Below, one piece after another: positions 1-5,325 of a stretch of DNA of 5,325 nt. Positions within the stretch are counted from its first letter, which is position 1. Each line of letters starts with the position of its first letter. A program made the position numbers and the translations under genes. Origin of the DNA: Candidatus Zixiibacteriota bacterium (lineage in GTDB: Bacteria; Zixibacteria; MSB-5A5; GN15; FEB-12). Location of the stretch: NCBI GenBank assembly GCA_003641345.1, contig QNAD01000159.1, forward strand, positions 1 through 5,325, read 5' to 3'. The notes under the pieces are model-generated. The model did no database searches, was not told the DNA's origin, and saw only the letters and a list, made by a program, of their open reading frames with translations.

Positions 1-1
1 A

Positions 2-1414
2 TGGGAAACTACTAATTTTCAGGTTAGTTTTACCGATGATGATAATACCTCCGTCAACGACCGTTTTTATCAAGTATGCTATTTCGACGGAAGCACTTGG
101 CTTGCCAATAATGATAACGGGTTTTTGAATGAAAATTTCTCTACTGGCATTACGCCGCAATGGACACTTTTATCAGGAAATTGGAATAATAACTCGGGCG
201 TATTGGTTCAAACAGACGAAACCAGTATCAATACAAATATGTATGCCCCTGTGACACAAACAAGTGGCAACTCGTACCTCTACCACTGGCAAATGAAAAT
301 TGCAGGATCCGGAACCAACCGGCGGGCAGGAATATATTTTATGGTTGACGACCCCACAATGACTCAACGAAATAATGCTTATATGGTTTACTTTCGGGTA
401 GATCAAAACACTTGTCAAATTTATAAATCGGTAAATGATGTTATTGACCTGAAAACCAATGATACCTGCCCCATAGATTCAGGTGTATGGTTTGATGCTA
501 AAGTTATTTACAATTCTACGACCGGAGAAATAAAAGTTTTTAAAGACGATATTATGGTTTCGTCATGGATAGATGCTTCTCCGCTTACGGCAGGCAACAG
601 TGTTTCGCTCCGCACAGGCGAAGCCAATGTGTCTTACGACGATATAAAAGTTTATCGTTCCCGTTCTACTTCCGAATTAGTAAGTATCGGCACAAATGGC
701 GATGCTCCCTATCAGAATTTTTTTCCACAAAATCCGGCATGTATTGTTCTCTCCGTGGTTACCGACTCCGCAAATAATCTCTCGGACATAGATTCCGCTT
801 TCGTAAATATTGATTGGACACAGCCCTCTGCCATTAATTATGTAGAAGACGGTATGAACAATGATATTGATACAACTTTTGATGCTACACAACTATCTGC
901 CAACTGGGGATTGAGCTTAGATGATAATTCGGATGTTCCAAATTATTTCTATGCTATTGGAACAACACCCGGAGCCAATGATGTTGTTCCGTGGATAAAT
1001 AATAGCAATGCGACAACTTTTACCGAAACAGGATTGTCGCTGTCGTATGGCACCACCTATTATGTGGCAGTAGCTGCCATGAATGGAGCAGGATTGATGA
1101 CAGACACAACAATCTCTGATGGTGTCTTATTGCTAAATCCTTCATTTATTTCTGATCCGGAAAATTCAAACAACGATTTAAAAGTGTATCCTGTACCCGC
1201 AAAAGATTTTATTTGGATTAACACAGGAAATAAAACAATCGTTTCGCAACCGAAAGTTTACAATGCTTTGGGAAAACAAATTCCCATTACGACAACAAAA
1301 GTTTCCGGCAACTTGTGGCAAATAAACTTGGGAACTATTCCTCGCGGATTGTATGTTGTAAAAATAAAAACACAAAACGGCTACTTATCCCGAAAATTTT
1401 CAATAATAAAATAA
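2..1414 (+). CDS. Secreted multidomain protein with C-terminal T9SS type A sorting domain (5' truncated)
   Basis: The frame is open from the left edge (first full codon at base 2, TGG) to TAA at 1412-1414, giving 470 visible residues; the start lies outside the window. Numbering from that Trp: residues 1-41 end an upstream module (FYQVCYFDGSTW, then GF). Residues ~42-220 form a concanavalin/LamG-like beta-sandwich, opening with NENFSTG...QWTLLSGNW and closing with ANVSYDDIKVYRSR. Residues ~240-380 look like beta-sandwich modules of fibronectin-III type (IDWTQPS; YGTTYYVAVAAMNGAG). Residues ~390-470 are a T9SS type A tail: DLKVYPVPAKDFIWI, then VYNALGKQI, then IPRGLYVVKIKTQNG and a Lys-rich end. 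Such tails direct export across the outer membrane and are usually removed during anchoring to the cell surface. No catalytic domain is visible, so any enzymatic role would be in the missing N-terminal part. From memory, similar module sets occur at the C-termini of Bacteroidota exported peptidases or amidases; I could not verify this. The gene converges on the porin gene. Confidence 0.9.
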   Translation, partial: WETTNFQVSFTDDDNTSVNDRFYQVCYFDGSTWLANNDNGFLNENFSTGITPQWTLLSGNWNNNSGVLVQTDETSINTNMYAPVTQTSGNSYLYHWQMKIAGSGTNRRAGIYFMVDDPTMTQRNNAYMVYFRVDQNTCQIYKSVNDVIDLKTNDTCPIDSGVWFDAKVIYNSTTGEIKVFKDDIMVSSWIDASPLTAGNSVSLRTGEANVSYDDIKVYRSRSTSELVSIGTNGDAPYQNFFPQNPACIVLSVVTDSANNLSDIDSAFVNIDWTQPSAINYVEDGMNNDIDTTFDATQLSANWGLSLDDNSDVPNYFYAIGTTPGANDVVPWINNSNATTFTETGLSLSYGTTYYVAVAAMNGAGLMTDTTISDGVLLLNPSFISDPENSNNDLKVYPVPAKDFIWINTGNKTIVSQPKVYNALGKQIPITTTKVSGNLWQINLGTIPRGLYVVKIKTQNGYLSRKFSIIK

Positions 1415-1444
1415 ATTTCTTCTATGGGGCTTCTAATAATCCCT

Positions 1445-2680
1445 TTATTTAAAGAAATAATAGGCAGCAAATAATATTCTTAAATTATCAGCTGAAGTTA
1501 AATCTTCAGGAACTCCTTTGACATCATAGCTGGCAGCATAATTTGCTGAGGTATATTCTGTTTCAAGAGCAAACCGTACTTGCCCGACATTGTAAATTAT
1601 CCTTGGCGAAACTCTGAAAATTGATTGTATTGTTGTACCTAATCCATAAACAGCACCGATTATTTGTTTCCCTGTTCCTAAATTTTGGCTATAACCTACA
1701 TAAACACCAACCTTCATTTTCTTTCCATTGGTTTCTATATCCATCCATGATGACATTACCGTAAAAGGAGTATAAGTTACAAAACCTTTAGTTACATCAG
1801 TAGAATCAGTAATCGCAAATCCTCCAATACTTAGTACATCGGGAAAGTTCTGTCCATATACACCTTCAAACTTTAAAGTAACTGGCGATGTCTTAATTTT
1901 CATAAACGCAATACTCGTGAAACCACCCACAGTTTGATTGGTAACATAACCATTTCCGGTGGCTATTTGCGGCAATATCTGTTTATATCCTGCACCAACA
2001 CCTGCCAAAAAAGTTTTCCCTTTGCCAAAATGAATCTGACCATTTAATTCAGGCATAGAAGAATTTCTTAGGTAGGTTCCTGTTGCACCCGAAACACCCC
2101 TGCTAGCATAATCTCTTTGTGTAGAAGCAATTACGATAAACTTAATTTTTCCAATCTTATGAGAAAACCGAATTTGCGGATTTCTTCCGAATGGCTGAAA
2201 AGGAACTCCTGTATTAAACGAGACCGTTCCGGGAAAACACCCCGTAACAAACATAGGTATCCAATATTGTCCAAACAATAACTCGGAGTTTTCCCATTTC
2301 AATTTAAGATAAGCATGCCTTAATCGAAAAAGGTTGATATTGTCGTTTAACTGTCCAAAAAAGTCTCCTTCAATCTTGGCAGATGTTTTGGCTCCCAAAG
2401 CATCAGGTCCGGCGATACTCAATGATAACCGCGATTGGATTGCAAGGAAATTCAGGTTTGGTGTAGCATTAATATCTTTTCCGTCAGGATCTTTGGAAAC
2501 AGCAGCAGGAAACAACAAAAAATGCCCCTCTCTAGCACTTACTGTTTGTCGTGAATCCCAAAAAAAGTCGCTCTTAACATAGCCACTCCACTTTAATTCA
2601 ATTTCTTTTTTCTCTTCATTTTGCGAAAAAGCAAAGAAGGAAATTAATGTCACGACGAGAAAGAATGTTGATTTTTTCAT
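1445..2680 (-). CDS. Outer-membrane beta-barrel protein, porin (DcaP-like)
   Basis: A 411-residue protein. It starts with a Sec signal peptide (MKKSTFFLVVTLISFFAFSQ), with cleavage likely near residue 20 in the FSQ-N region that is common in Bacteroidota. The mature part opens with LKWSGYVKSDFFWDSRQ (~29-45), typical of the first strand of porin-like barrels. It continues with alternating amphipathic strands: SRLSLSIAGPDALGAKTSAK (83-102), IEGDFFG, then FRLRHAYLKLKWENSELLFG (118-137) followed by QYW. The RLRHAYLK...FGQ pattern resembles DcaP-type porins, and the length suits that class. The chain ends in AAYYFFK, the aromatic-rich last strand expected for barrel assembly by BamA. The ATG at 2680-2678 is supported by the signal peptide directly after it. 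It is the last gene of the minus-strand set, 25 bases after the TPR gene. The role inferred from context is passage of small carboxylates or other solutes across the outer membrane. Substrate is unknown, and the DcaP link rests on pattern only. Confidence 0.82.
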   Translation of the reverse strand: MKKSTFFLVVTLISFFAFSQNEEKKEIELKWSGYVKSDFFWDSRQTVSAREGHFLLFPAAVSKDPDGKDINATPNLNFLAIQSRLSLSIAGPDALGAKTSAKIEGDFFGQLNDNINLFRLRHAYLKLKWENSELLFGQYWIPMFVTGCFPGTVSFNTGVPFQPFGRNPQIRFSHKIGKIKFIVIASTQRDYASRGVSGATGTYLRNSSMPELNGQIHFGKGKTFLAGVGAGYKQILPQIATGNGYVTNQTVGGFTSIAFMKIKTSPVTLKFEGVYGQNFPDVLSIGGFAITDSTDVTKGFVTYTPFTVMSSWMDIETNGKKMKVGVYVGYSQNLGTGKQIIGAVYGLGTTIQSIFRVSPRIIYNVGQVRFALETEYTSANYAASYDVKGVPEDLTSADNLRILFAAYYFFK

Positions 2681-2700
2681 ATTTTAGATTTTATTGATTC

Positions 2701-2735
2701 CAAATTTATTTTTCTTTTGGGAATAATTTTTCCAA
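2701..2735 (-). promoter_or_regulatory. Candidate Bacteroidota-type internal promoter ahead of the porin gene
   Basis: TAAATTTG (2708-2701, minus strand) matches the Bacteroidota -7 consensus TAnnTTTG exactly and overlaps the TPR stop codon. A TTG at 2735-2733 could serve as the -33 element, but the gap is 24 bases, slightly longer than is usual. Transcription would start near 2694, leaving a leader of only about 14 bases before the porin ATG. It could give the porin extra transcription independent of the operon promoter. In AT-rich DNA a match like this can arise by chance. Confidence 0.3.
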
Positions 2736-3458
2736 TGCTGACCGTTCTTCTAAATCTCTACCCAACAGAATATTTATATTATTTCTTGCAGAATAATTAT
2801 CGTCCCATAAGGCAAGTGCTTTCTTGTAAAAATCCATAGCTTTATCGTAATCCATATTTTGTCGGCAAATGATGCCCAAATTTGAGTAAGCCACCGATAA
2901 TCGTCTAGGTGTTTCCTTTTGTGAGGACAAAATATCTTTCACCCTTTTCTTTTTTATCCTTTCAATATTTTTGTCAATAAAACAGGTATCGTCTTTATTG
3001 TAGTAGGTGTTAACCAAACTTGAAATATTTTCTTCCGACAAATCCTCAAATGATGAAATCCAGTTAGTATAAATAAAAACAGCTTTTTTACAATATTTCT
3101 CTGCACTATCTAAAAATAATTGTTTTTCGTCATCTTTTGCTTTATACAAAGCTACATTTAAGCATGCAGCACCTATATTGTTATAGATAACTCCTATTTC
3201 GAAAGATTCACGGTAATCAGGAAATTGTGAATAAATACCAGCAATGGAATCCAAAATTTTGGGAACACCTTGGTAATCATTTTTTTCAACAAGAACATTA
3301 TATTTCTCGTACAGATGCTTCGCATTAATTACTCTTGGATCCTCAGAAGCATTGATATTACCATAATAAATTTTAGCTATAACAATTCCGGTAATAATAA
3401 TCCCCGTCATTATTAGAAAAATTGTTTTTGTTCCCTTATTAATTTGAAATATTCCCAC
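2706..3458 (-). CDS. Membrane-anchored tetratricopeptide-repeat protein, GTG start
   Basis: A 250-residue protein. A short basic N-terminus (INKGTK) precedes one hydrophobic segment at ~13-32 (IFLIMTGIIITGIVIAKIYY), which looks like an uncleaved signal anchor; there is no lipobox Cys. The soluble part (~33-250), probably periplasmic, is helical. A clear TPR lies at ~187-220 (AYSNLGIICRQNMDYDKAMD, then FYKKALALWDDN), and a more divergent repeat at ~85-130 (VIYNNIGAACLN ... SAEKYCKKAVFIY). A basic stretch (ERIKKKRVKD, ~166-175) separates them. Start choice: an in-frame TAG at 3470-3468 closes the frame upstream. GTG at 3458-3456 keeps the positive residues ahead of the membrane segment; the first ATG (codon 17) would start inside that segment, so GTG is preferred. 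The gene lies 23 bases after the symporter stop and 25 before the porin start, so it is very likely co-transcribed. TPRs bind proteins; a scaffold or assembly role for the neighbouring transport parts is inference only. Confidence 0.82.
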   Translation of the reverse strand: MGIFQINKGTKTIFLIMTGIIITGIVIAKIYYGNINASEDPRVINAKHLYEKYNVLVEKNDYQGVPKILDSIAGIYSQFPDYRESFEIGVIYNNIGAACLNVALYKAKDDEKQLFLDSAEKYCKKAVFIYTNWISSFEDLSEENISSLVNTYYNKDDTCFIDKNIERIKKKRVKDILSSQKETPRRLSVAYSNLGIICRQNMDYDKAMDFYKKALALWDDNYSARNNINILLGRDLEERSALEKLFPKEK

Positions 3459-3476
3459 TCTAATAATCTAAATGGG
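3454..3476 (-). promoter_or_regulatory. Possible hairpin holding the GTG start of the TPR gene
   Basis: On the minus strand CCCATTT (3476-3470) can pair with GAGTGGG (3460-3454) around a 9-base loop. The seven pairs are five Watson-Crick (three G-C) and two G-U. The GTG start (3458-3456) lies in the 3' arm. The symporter stop (3484-3482) is 5 bases upstream of the stem, so a ribosome finishing the symporter could open it and couple translation of the TPR gene. The stem is short, and no folding energy was computed. Confidence 0.25.
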
Positions 3477-3481
3477 GTTAT

Positions 3482-5149
3482 TTAACTATGAACTTTTTCA
3501 ACTAAAAATTTCTTAATCTCCAGAGGTGTTTCTTCAGTCATTTTAGAAACAATAATATTTGTAATTATTGCCAAAGGTGCTCCAATCCATGCAAAATACC
3601 AAGCACCTAGCCAGTAAGAAATAAATTCATTCCCGGGCAATACCAATCCTTGTTTTCCAGCAATAAAGTACACTAAGGCAATTAAAGAAACTATTCCTCC
3701 TGCTATAAGTCCTGCCTTAGCACCTGCTCTGTTAGACCCACTCCACCACATTCCAAGCAGAAATAACGGAAAGATTGTACAGCCAGCCAAAGAAAACGCA
3801 ATAGCAACCAACTGACCAATCAATGCTAATTTTAGAAGAGCTAATGCAGCCACAATAACCGACATTAAAATTGTACCCCAGCGAGCCATAACCAATTGCT
3901 GTTTTGGGGAACTATCTGGTCTCAGAACTTTAACATAAATATCATGCGAAAAAGCAGAAGCACCCGCAACCAATAATCCGGAAACCGTTGAAAATGCGGC
4001 AGAGACACCTCCTGCCGCCAAGAATCCGACAATGAGTGGATTAATGTTCCCTAGCTGTGCGGTATATACCACAATGGCATCTTTTGACAGTTTTGGAATT
4101 TCAGGATTGGCAGATAATATCTCACCAAAAGCAGAATAAATGGGTGCACTCCAATACAGAAGGCAAATAAAAAACAACCCCCAAACTACAGACCAACGAG
4201 CATCTCTCGCCTTAGGCACAACATAAAAGCGTTGGATGACATGTGGCAATCCCGCAGTTCCAATCATTAGTGAAAATGCAATTGCCATAAACTGGAAAAA
4301 AGTCTGTCCTGTAGCAGGATCCCACGGCATAGCATACTCAGGACTGGGCGTAATGATAAACTCATGACCATAAACATTAACCAATCGTGCAACTTCAGCA
4401 GCAGGAATACCGTTAACAATATCAGAAACTACAGCACCATACCCTACTTGTGGAAGTAACCAAAAATAATCAAATTTATAAGTTAAGATAAACAACGGTA
4501 TGAGAAAAGAAATAATAATAATGATGTACTGAATCTGCATATTTTTGGTAACACCAAGCATTCCGGAAATCAGCGTATAAGCCAAGACAACGGAGCCCCC
4601 AATTAAAACAGCCCATGTATAGTCTATCCCCAAAATCCATTTAAACATTAGACCAATACCGCCAAATTGTCCCACACAATAAGCAATAGAAATCAAAATA
4701 GTAACAATAGCCCCAACAACCCTCAATTGTTTTGAGTAAAAACGATCCCCGATAAAATCGGCAGCAGTAAATTTTCCATATCGCCTGATTTGACTTGCCA
4801 TCAATACCAACAACAAAACATAGCCACCCGTCCATCCTATAACATAAGCCAATCCATGGTAGCCAAAACCATACATCAGAGCTGCCATTCCAAGAAAGGA
4901 AGCTGCACTCATCCAGTTTGACGCAATTGCCATACCTGAACCTACCCGTGAGATTCCTCTTCCTGCAGCATAAAAGTCAGTAGTGTCTTTAGCCCTGAAA
5001 ACAATACCCACCAACACAAACAAGATTAATATCGTAATAAGAATAATGGCAGGACCGGGTTTAAAGCTTCCTTCCAACGATGTTACTACACCATTTGCAA
5101 ATAACATGGAAGGTGTAGATAATAATGCGATTAATAATAATTTTTTCAT
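3482..5149 (-). CDS. Sodium:solute symporter (SSS family), VC_2705/ActP-like large subunit
   Basis: A complete 555-residue inner-membrane transporter of the normal length for this group, probably carrying a small organic solute, such as acetate or another short-chain carboxylate, into the cell with Na+. The N-terminus (MKKLLLIALLSTPSMLFANG) resembles the signal sequence that ActP-type symporters carry, and about 13 membrane segments follow between ~32 and ~533. Family features visible: FYAAGRGISRVGSGMAIASN (59-78), then WMSAASFLG (79-87); KFTAADFIGDRF (126-137); FSLMIGTAGLPHVIQRFYVV (292-311), matching the GTAGLPH...RF segment of ActP/MctP-like members; and GGVSAAFSTVSGLLVAGASA (380-399). The last includes Ser387-Thr388, which I match to the Na+-site Ser/Thr pair of PutP TM8 (Ser340/Thr341). 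The start ATG follows an A-rich leader with no Shine-Dalgarno motif. The DUF4212-type partner 25 bases upstream supports the VC_2705-type assignment. The exact substrate cannot be read from sequence. Confidence 0.93.
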   Translation of the reverse strand: MKKLLLIALLSTPSMLFANGVVTSLEGSFKPGPAIILITILILFVLVGIVFRAKDTTDFYAAGRGISRVGSGMAIASNWMSAASFLGMAALMYGFGYHGLAYVIGWTGGYVLLLVLMASQIRRYGKFTAADFIGDRFYSKQLRVVGAIVTILISIAYCVGQFGGIGLMFKWILGIDYTWAVLIGGSVVLAYTLISGMLGVTKNMQIQYIIIIISFLIPLFILTYKFDYFWLLPQVGYGAVVSDIVNGIPAAEVARLVNVYGHEFIITPSPEYAMPWDPATGQTFFQFMAIAFSLMIGTAGLPHVIQRFYVVPKARDARWSVVWGLFFICLLYWSAPIYSAFGEILSANPEIPKLSKDAIVVYTAQLGNINPLIVGFLAAGGVSAAFSTVSGLLVAGASAFSHDIYVKVLRPDSSPKQQLVMARWGTILMSVIVAALALLKLALIGQLVAIAFSLAGCTIFPLFLLGMWWSGSNRAGAKAGLIAGGIVSLIALVYFIAGKQGLVLPGNEFISYWLGAWYFAWIGAPLAIITNIIVSKMTEETPLEIKKFLVEKVHS

Positions 5150-5174
5150 TTTGTTTTTTTTAATTTTAAAAGGA

Positions 5175-5325
5175 TTACACCCGTTCTTCGATACCTAATT
5201 TCTTATATATTCGGTCAGTTTGAAAACAAAAGATCCAACACAAGCCTACAAATAATACCAACAGAAAAACTGCTGTATAAAAATAGTGAAATGGGAAGCC
5301 AAGAAATCTCATGTCTGTCAGAAAC
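5175..5325 (-). CDS. DUF4212-type small subunit of sodium/solute symporter (5' truncated by window edge)
   Basis: The minus-strand frame is open from the right edge to TAA at 5177-5175, giving the last 49 residues of a small membrane protein. It reads FLTDMRFLGFPFHYFYTAVF, then LLVLFVGLCWIFCFQTDRIY, then KKLGIEERV. The GFPFHYFYTA segment followed by one membrane helix, a D-R pair and a short K/E-rich tail is the C-terminal half of DUF4212 proteins, the small partners of VC_2705-type symporters. Members are about 80-90 residues, so roughly half the gene, including the first membrane helix, is missing here. An internal ATG (5312-5310) exists, but the frame and the conserved residues continue upstream of it, so I do not take it as the start. 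The gene is first of the visible operon members, 25 bases ahead of the symporter, and presumably forms a complex with it. Confidence 0.85.
   Translation of the reverse strand, partial: FLTDMRFLGFPFHYFYTAVFLLVLFVGLCWIFCFQTDRIYKKLGIEERV

Noticed and set aside
565..777. Plus-strand 70-codon frame within the T9SS protein gene
   Set aside because: It is out of frame inside a well-supported coding region, and its composition is not that of a natural protein.
125..1414. Treating TTG at 125 as the start of the left-hand gene
   Set aside because: The same frame is open with no stop back to base 2 and encodes sensible module sequence (FYQVCYFDGSTW), with no signal peptide after 125. It is an internal codon of a longer gene.
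1415..1458. Possible bidirectional terminator at the convergent junction (ATTTCTT at 1415-1421 with AAGAAAT at 1452-1458)
   Set aside because: The arms are AT-only, seven bases, and 30 bases apart, and the second arm lies within the porin's last codons. There is no GC-rich stem or clean T-tract, so I do not call a terminator.
2334..2582. Plus-strand open frame of 82 codons opposite the porin gene
   Set aside because: It is fully antisense to a strong coding region, has no recognisable domain and looks like a shadow of the porin codons. The same applies to the open frame at 4983-5198 opposite the symporter start.
5150..5174. Promoter directly ahead of the symporter
   Set aside because: The 25-base spacer is A-rich with no TAnnTTTG match, and the upstream partner gene is close and co-directional, so read-through is more likely.
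5310..5312. ATG as start of a 45-residue mini-protein ahead of the symporter
   Set aside because: The frame stays open to the window edge, and the encoded sequence matches only the C-terminal half of DUF4212 proteins, so the true start should lie outside.

Overview
The window looks like chromosomal DNA from a member of the Bacteroidota. Three things point there: a protein ending in a type IX secretion (T9SS) type A sorting domain, A-rich leaders without Shine-Dalgarno motifs ahead of the start codons, and AT-rich sequence. I cannot support a genus. The standard genetic code fits, and I see no RNA gene, CRISPR array or mobile element.

Layout. Plus strand, 2-1414: the C-terminal 470 residues of a large secreted protein that begins outside the window. 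It has a concanavalin-like beta-sandwich module, a fibronectin-III-like module and a T9SS sorting domain. A 30-base convergent junction follows. The rest of the window is a tightly packed minus-strand gene set, read from right to left: (1) the 3' end of a DUF4212-type small membrane subunit (5325-5175, open at the window edge); (2) a full-length sodium:solute symporter (SSS) of the VC_2705/ActP-like type (5149-3482); (3) a membrane-anchored tetratricopeptide-repeat protein with a GTG start (3458-2706); (4) a signal-peptide-bearing outer-membrane beta-barrel protein with porin (DcaP-like) character (2680-1445). The three spacers are 25, 23 and 25 bases, so this reads as one operon whose main promoter lies beyond the right edge.

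How the genes may work together. DUF4212 proteins are the usual small partners of VC_2705-type symporters, which are related to the acetate/short-chain carboxylate permeases ActP and MctP. A porin-like barrel in the same transcription unit suggests a route across both membranes: passage through the outer membrane, then Na+-coupled uptake at the inner membrane. The TPR protein has a predicted inner-membrane anchor and a soluble domain probably in the periplasm, so it could assemble or link the parts. That role is inference from gene order only.

Two possible control elements lie inside the operon. One is a weak hairpin that holds the GTG start of the TPR gene. The other is a match to the Bacteroidota -7 promoter box (TAnnTTTG) overlapping the TPR stop codon, just ahead of the porin gene. 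There is no gene-free stretch longer than 30 bases.
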